Assembly: GCA_958429225.1 (NCBI GenBank)
Contig: CAUAJB010000040.1
Coordinates: 1 to 19,379, forward strand
From: an uncultured Collinsella sp.
GTDB lineage: Bacteria; Actinomycetota; Coriobacteriia; Coriobacteriales; Coriobacteriaceae
Direction: 5' to 3'
Length of the DNA: 19,379 bases
This document shows, piece after piece, positions 15,197 to 19,379 of the stretch. Both the position numbers and the translations under genes were made by a program. Below the pieces are notes generated by a model that did no database searches, had not been told where the DNA came from, and saw nothing but the letters and a program-made list of their open reading frames with translations. Position 1 is the first letter of the stretch, and each line of letters begins with the position of its first letter.

Positions 15197-16624
15197 CTAC
15201 TCCCCCTCTCTGGGCAGGTCAAACGCACGCGCCGTGTCGTCGTACAGCGCGCGATAGTTGGCGAGCATCTGCTCGTGCAAAAAGAACGTGGCAACGCGAC
15301 GCTGGCCGCGCTCCCCCATCTCAATGCGACGGGCGCGGCTTGTGCACATGCGCTCCATGGCATCGGCCAGGCCCTTGCGATACATGGGCGGCGTCACAAA
15401 ACCCGCCACGCCAAAGTCGTCGCCCGGGGCGCCTTCGAGCAGCTCACGGCAGCAGCCCACCTCGGTCGTCACACAGGGACGACGTGCGGCAAGCGACTCC
15501 AGCACGCTGAGCGGCTGGCCCTCGGAGATACTCGTCAAAATGGTAAAGTCGAGCTTTTCCATGTACTCGACCACGTTGACGCGACCGGTAAAGATCAGGT
15601 CGCGCACGCCCAGTGTATCGACCAGCGCGTGGCATTCGGCGCCGTACTCCTCGTCGTCCACGCCGCCCATAATATGCAGACGCACCTGGGGCAAGCGCTC
15701 GTGCAGCTCAAAGAAGGCATAGATCATGGTCTTGACGTCCTTGATGGGCGCCAGGCGCACCACCGCGCCAATGTCCACCCAGCCGTCATCGGGCTTTAAG
15801 GGAATGTCCTTAAAGCGGTCGAACTGGATACCGTTAGGAATAACCAGGCATTTGTCCGCATCGCAGCCCATATCGATCTGCGTCTTGCGGGCGTTGTGAA
15901 ACAGGCTCGTCACGCGAAAGGCGCGACGGTAGATTTCCTCCGAAAGCAGGTAGAAAAAGCGGATCCAGCGGTCCTTAAACGACGGCACCACCCAGTCGGC
16001 GCGAATGATCTCTTCCTCGCGTTCACGGGTATAGATGCCGTGCTCGGTGAGCAGCACCGGCGCATGGTGAACGCTTGAGCCCAGGCAGGCGAGCAGGCCA
16101 CCGTAGCCGGTCGAGATGGCATGGTACACATCGGCCACCGGCACCTCGCTACCCAGCAGGTAGAGCACGGGCAGCAGCATGGAGCGCATGGTGTGGAATG
16201 CGTCGGCAAAAGGCGTGTAGGGGTACTCGGCCAGGCACACGTCGCGAAAGATATCCATAAAGGCGCGGCTCTGCAAAAACGAGAGCGGATGCACGCGACG
16301 GCGCTGGAAGATATCGAACAGCACGTCCCAATCCGGATTGGAGAGCGACACCAGGCGGCGTAGCGCCTCGCGCTCGATGTCGTTATAGTCTGCCTCTTCC
16401 TGCTCGCCCGAAAGACGCAGGGCATCGTCCAGAAACACCTCGTGTACCTCGACCACGTTGCTGGGCAGCTCGTAGACAAACTTGCCGCGGTCGGCAGCAT
16501 GAGCACCGATCACCCACAGCACAAACTCGTGCTCGGGCATGGCCTGGATATAGCCGTGCATCCAGGTGGACACGCCGCCGTGCACATAGGGGTAGCAACC
16601 CTCGAGTACCAAGCAGATTCTCAT
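15197..16624 (-). CDS. pelF: Pel polysaccharide glycosyltransferase PelF
   Basis: A cytosolic GT4-type glycosyltransferase of 475 aa, predicted to polymerise the Pel-like sugar chain from UDP-sugar. It shows the PelF N-terminal glycine-rich acceptor site GGVSTW (16-21), LLTEHGIYTRERE (191-203), VIPNGI (261-266), GAVVRLAPIKD (286-296) and the retaining-GT EX7E motif in SEGQPLSVLE (E368, E376). Pseudomonas PelF uses UDP-GlcNAc/GalNAc-type donors; the donor here is not readable from the sequence. ATG at 16624 overlaps the TGA of the upstream gene (ATGA), with AAGGAGGGT 9 nt upstream. The open frame extends to 16861 but that would bury it in the neighbour. Confidence 0.95.
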   Translation of the reverse strand: MRICLVLEGCYPYVHGGVSTWMHGYIQAMPEHEFVLWVIGAHAADRGKFVYELPSNVVEVHEVFLDDALRLSGEQEEADYNDIEREALRRLVSLSNPDWDVLFDIFQRRRVHPLSFLQSRAFMDIFRDVCLAEYPYTPFADAFHTMRSMLLPVLYLLGSEVPVADVYHAISTGYGGLLACLGSSVHHAPVLLTEHGIYTREREEEIIRADWVVPSFKDRWIRFFYLLSEEIYRRAFRVTSLFHNARKTQIDMGCDADKCLVIPNGIQFDRFKDIPLKPDDGWVDIGAVVRLAPIKDVKTMIYAFFELHERLPQVRLHIMGGVDDEEYGAECHALVDTLGVRDLIFTGRVNVVEYMEKLDFTILTSISEGQPLSVLESLAARRPCVTTEVGCCRELLEGAPGDDFGVAGFVTPPMYRKGLADAMERMCTSRARRIEMGERGQRRVATFFLHEQMLANYRALYDDTARAFDLPREGE

Positions 16625-18501
16625 TTGTCGCCACCCTCCTTGCGCGCAATGGTCACTGTCTTGTCCGTGGCTTTGACCAGGTACAGGTCGCCCGTCAGAT
16701 GCGTAATCTCGCCACCCGTGACTGCTCCCGGCTCGCCGTTGTTGGCACGGAGCATGAGCCACGCTTCGTCGTGGAAATTGCCCAGACTGAGCGTCCAGGC
16801 ATCCGCGTCTGTATCCACGCTCACCGTCACCGACGAAAAGCGCTGGATGGCGCCCGAGCATTCTGAGCCGGTCTGGCGACGCAGGTCGGGCGCAGACTTG
16901 GTAAGCCAGTCCAGGTAGTCGGTCAGGCCGCCCTTGTAGACCTCCCAGCCCTCCGTAGCGCCGCGATCGGGGTCCAACAGGTCGTCCGGGTGCATAAAGT
17001 GCGTACTCACGTAGTGCATGTTGAGCTCGGACACGGCAGCCAGGCGCATATAGGAATCGTCGACCATGTCGCCCGAGACAATACGCGGCTGCTCCACAAT
17101 GCCGTCGCTCGCCACGCCAAACTCCTGCACGTACGGAAGATCGGTGCCATCCTCAAAATACGTACTGGCAACGGTCTTAATGCGCGGCACGTCGGTGCCG
17201 ATAATCTTGCGCGCGCGAGCCGAAAGGATATTCGATGGCGGCACGTAGACCGAGCCGTGCGCGTTGGGCAGCACCTCGTCCTGAAAGGCGATAAGCTCGT
17301 TGAGAGACGCAACGAGCGTCTCCTTGTTCTTCCACGTCTTGTAGTCGTACAGCGTGCCATAGTCGGTGTCCCAGAGCGCCAGTGGCTGATGGTTGTAGCC
17401 ATGAAAGCCCAGCTCTCCGCCCATCTGCAGCAGCATGCCGCCAAAGTAGCGGAACTGTGTGGTATCGGCCTGGCGCGCGGGCTCGGTCTGGTTGACCGCG
17501 TCCTCATAGTTTTCGATCATCACGCCGGTATAGCGAATGCCGTATTTTTGCGCGAGCTTTTGCAGATCGGGCCACCAGACCTTGGCATAAAAGTCAGCGA
17601 TGGAAAGCCCGAAGTCGCGCTTGATGTAGGTGCCGTCGCCCGAGGGCACGGGGCTGGGAAAGTCGTCTAGGTAGAAGACGGCGCTGTTGATGACCGGGTA
17701 GGCCGTGGCATCGCCCAGCAAGCTGATCGCCGCGGCGTAAAACCCGCGCATGACCTTGTCGTAGACGCCGATATTGCACACCACGGTACGTCCGCTACCG
17801 CAGTCATTGGACCAAATGAGCGGGGCGCCCGCATCGCCGGTCTTAGCCCACATATGCGCCGTCTCGCGCAGCGAAACCGAAAGCGACGAATCAAAGGGGT
17901 CCGAGAGCTCGTAGCGATCTCCCCCGCCGAGCATAAAGTCCTCGCTCGGCACAATGCTTTCGGCTTTTACGTAGTCATATCCGGCCGATTCAATGCCAAG
18001 CTTGGGGGCAATCACTTGCAGATAGCTCGAGTTGTCCGGCGGCATGGCGAGCATAAGCGAACCGCCGGCACTCACCCAACTCATAATATCGGTCAGGTGC
18101 GTACCGAGCCCATCGAGCGACGGCATGAGCAAAATCACACGATCGAAGGAGGTCAGCGAGGGAATGGCATCCGCGCCGTCCAGGGCAAGGTCCACGTCGC
18201 GGTGCGCGACCTTCATGTCGAGCAGAATCTGGTCAAACTGCTCCTTTACGTCCTCAACGCCAGCTTGGTCGGTATCGGTAATGACCAGGCATGTGGGCTT
18301 TTGGCCAAACATCGCCGAGGAGGCCGGCACCGCATCGTTGGCGGCAAGCATCCCCAGCTTATGCTGGCCAGCACTGTACTGCACGCCGGCGCGCTCCACC
18401 AGCAGCACGGCCGCCATGGCAATAAAGACCGCCCACACCACAAGCAGTCCCATCCAGCGAAAATGGCCCGCACGGTCGCGGATATGCTGCACCACGCTCA
18501 T
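16621..18501 (-). CDS. DUF2194 / PelA-like polysaccharide deacetylase
   Basis: A 626-aa membrane-anchored extracytoplasmic protein. One N-terminal transmembrane helix (16-36) precedes a Rossmann/GATase-like domain (about 68-270: CLVITDTDQAG, FDRVILLMPSLDG, GGSLMLAMPP). A polysaccharide-deacetylase-like barrel follows, with the aspartate pair in FYLDDFPSPV (D279, D280), the metal-binding HGYNH (367-371), SVYVPPSNILS (417-427) and STHFMHP (499-505). The last 80 residues are beta-rich. This matches the DUF2194 family, which takes the place of the PelA deacetylase in Gram-positive pel operons; the glycoside-hydrolase domain of Pseudomonas PelA is not apparent. It would deacetylate the exported polymer to make it cationic. 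ATG at 18501 follows GGAGG and overlaps the upstream gene as ATGA; 16621 overlaps pelF the same way. Confidence 0.88.
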   Translation of the reverse strand: MSVVQHIRDRAGHFRWMGLLVVWAVFIAMAAVLLVERAGVQYSAGQHKLGMLAANDAVPASSAMFGQKPTCLVITDTDQAGVEDVKEQFDQILLDMKVAHRDVDLALDGADAIPSLTSFDRVILLMPSLDGLGTHLTDIMSWVSAGGSLMLAMPPDNSSYLQVIAPKLGIESAGYDYVKAESIVPSEDFMLGGGDRYELSDPFDSSLSVSLRETAHMWAKTGDAGAPLIWSNDCGSGRTVVCNIGVYDKVMRGFYAAAISLLGDATAYPVINSAVFYLDDFPSPVPSGDGTYIKRDFGLSIADFYAKVWWPDLQKLAQKYGIRYTGVMIENYEDAVNQTEPARQADTTQFRYFGGMLLQMGGELGFHGYNHQPLALWDTDYGTLYDYKTWKNKETLVASLNELIAFQDEVLPNAHGSVYVPPSNILSARARKIIGTDVPRIKTVASTYFEDGTDLPYVQEFGVASDGIVEQPRIVSGDMVDDSYMRLAAVSELNMHYVSTHFMHPDDLLDPDRGATEGWEVYKGGLTDYLDWLTKSAPDLRRQTGSECSGAIQRFSSVTVSVDTDADAWTLSLGNFHDEAWLMLRANNGEPGAVTGGEITHLTGDLYLVKATDKTVTIARKEGGDK

Positions 18502-19379
18502 CGGGCCTCCTCTCCGTTGCGCCAAAACGCCAGCTCCTCGCGGTTGGCGGCGCTCAAATACACATGCTGCTTGTCGATCGCGTCGATCACACGGTGAACT
18601 TCGTCACCGTCGCGGCGCATCACCGCCAGGCGCAGGCAAAGCATCCAAACCTCCTGCTCCTCGGGCACGTCGAGCACCAGCTGGTCGGTCACGGCCTGCG
18701 CCTCATCGATCTGGTCGATATCGGCCAGCGCCGCGGCATACCGAATACGCAGCTCAACGGAGTCCTCGCGCTCGCAGCGGCGCGCAAGCAGGCGCGCGTA
18801 CTGTTGGCGCTGGATCTGAGCCACGCGTCCCTCGGCCAAGCCCGAGTCCAAGTATTCACCAAGAAAATCGCAGTATTTATTGAGGTTATGCGCGCTCGGG
18901 TCGGTCTTAAAGGTGTGCTCCAGCTGCTGCAGTTTAAGATCGGACTCCTTGGAAATCTGCGCCACCGCCGTCGCGGCATAGTGCGCCACCTCAACGTCGT
19001 CGTTAAGCTTAGCCGCCTGCAGCTGCGCCAGGTACGCATCGGGCTCCTCGGTGAGCATGGAGAGCATTAGGCGGCGCCGGTCTGCCGGGTCGTTGACGAT
19101 GAGCGCCTCCTCGAGCGGGATAACGCCTGCATCGGCTTCACGGTCGTGCACCAAGATGCTGCGATGCAACTCATCGTTAATGCGCAGCGACTCCAGCATG
19201 GCGTCCCTGAAGTCCGCGCCAAACACGGCGCTGCGCGCGATAAGCAGCACCACCAGCAGCGGGCCCCACAGCGGCACGAGCACCATTACGGCCAACATAT
19301 GCCCGCGCACCGGCAGCAGGCCCAGCTTCATAAGCGTCCACAGCACCAGGCAAACCAGCGCATGAATCAGCAGCAAGAC
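18498..19379 (-). CDS. pelE: PelE-like membrane/TPR protein (5'-partial)
   Basis: The frame is open to the window edge, so the N-terminus may be missing; a TTG at 19376 could be a start but has no visible ribosome-binding site within the window. Counting from that TTG, two hydrophobic helices (3-20 and 27-49) are followed by a soluble alpha-helical region. It contains PLEEALIVNDPADRRRLML (87-105) and NDDVEVAHYAATAVAQ (125-140), then TPR-like helices to residue 292. Two N-terminal helices plus a TPR-type cytosolic domain is the architecture of PelE, which scaffolds PelF at the membrane. It is the first visible gene of the operon and ends in an ATGA overlap with the deacetylase gene. A PelD-type regulator or the promoter would lie beyond 19379. 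Confidence 0.78.
   Translation of the reverse strand, partial: VLLLIHALVCLVLWTLMKLGLLPVRGHMLAVMVLVPLWGPLLVVLLIARSAVFGADFRDAMLESLRINDELHRSILVHDREADAGVIPLEEALIVNDPADRRRLMLSMLTEEPDAYLAQLQAAKLNDDVEVAHYAATAVAQISKESDLKLQQLEHTFKTDPSAHNLNKYCDFLGEYLDSGLAEGRVAQIQRQQYARLLARRCEREDSVELRIRYAAALADIDQIDEAQAVTDQLVLDVPEEQEVWMLCLRLAVMRRDGDEVHRVIDAIDKQHVYLSAANREELAFWRNGEEAR

Larger units (their letters stand above)
10443..19379 (-). other. Seven-gene Pel-CotH-VTC-DUF4956 operon
   Basis: All seven genes run the same way. Junctions: ATGA overlap (18498-18501), ATGA overlap (16621-16624), 3-nt gap with GTG start (15194-15196), 11-nt overlap (13649-13659), 14-nt overlap (11890-11903), 3-nt gap (11109-11111). No internal promoter or terminator space exists, so one polycistronic, translationally coupled mRNA is expected. 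Its 5' end is outside the window. Confidence 0.9.

Noticed and set aside
16625..16861. Longer N-terminus for PelF
   Set aside because: Would overlap the deacetylase gene by about 240 bp; MRICLVLEG with a good ribosome-binding site is the family start.
1..19379. tRNA, rRNA, CRISPR array, insertion sequence or prophage genes
   Set aside because: No regular spacer-repeat pattern, no transposase or integrase motif, and no tRNA-like cloverleaf recognised on either strand.

Overview
The window is GC-rich bacterial chromosome with densely packed genes, nearly all on the minus strand. The combination of leuS, an IMP dehydrogenase with a variant active-site loop, a sucrose PTS locus and a Gram-positive-style Pel polysaccharide operon suggests a gut actinobacterium of the Coriobacteriia, such as Collinsella or a relative. 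That assignment is inference from gene content and protein style; there is no rRNA gene or other taxonomic marker here.

Layout, left to right. (1) 1-4903, housekeeping: leuS and guaB on the minus strand, separated by a guaB terminator and an imperfect inverted repeat of about 110 bp. A small ModE-N-type winged-helix regulator diverges from guaB on the plus strand. (2) 4893-5897: a cystathionine-gamma-synthase-fold protein that seems to have lost the PLP-binding lysine. It ends tail to tail with the ModE-like gene and overlaps it by 11 bp. (3) 5912-10242, sucrose module: a LacI-family repressor, a PTS EIIBC permease and a GH32 sucrose-6-phosphate hydrolase, in that transcription order. LacI-type operators precede both the repressor and the permease, and a strong intrinsic terminator follows the hydrolase. 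(4) 10243-10442: an intergenic stretch with a 100-nt multi-helix inverted repeat and a small hairpin. (5) 10443-19379, surface-polymer operon: seven minus-strand genes with 4-14 nt overlaps or 3-nt gaps, in the order pelE-like (cut by the window edge), DUF2194/PelA-like deacetylase, pelF, pelG, cotH-like lipoprotein kinase, VTC-domain polymerase, DUF4956 membrane protein.

How the parts work together. In the sucrose module EIIBC imports and phosphorylates sucrose, the hydrolase splits sucrose-6-phosphate, and the repressor probably controls both units through TGAAAnCGATTnCA-like sites. In the surface operon PelF is the predicted cytosolic polymerising glycosyltransferase, PelG and PelE the membrane export platform, and the DUF2194 protein an extracytoplasmic polysaccharide deacetylase. 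The unusual part is the downstream cassette: a secreted CotH-type kinase lipoprotein, a VTC catalytic domain (the fold of the yeast polyphosphate polymerase) and a DUF4956 membrane protein, all translationally coupled to the pel genes. This is the best candidate for an undescribed system: a cell-surface polysaccharide made together with phosphorylation and/or a polyphosphate-like polymer. No PelB, PelC or PelD is visible; regulatory genes may lie beyond 19379.
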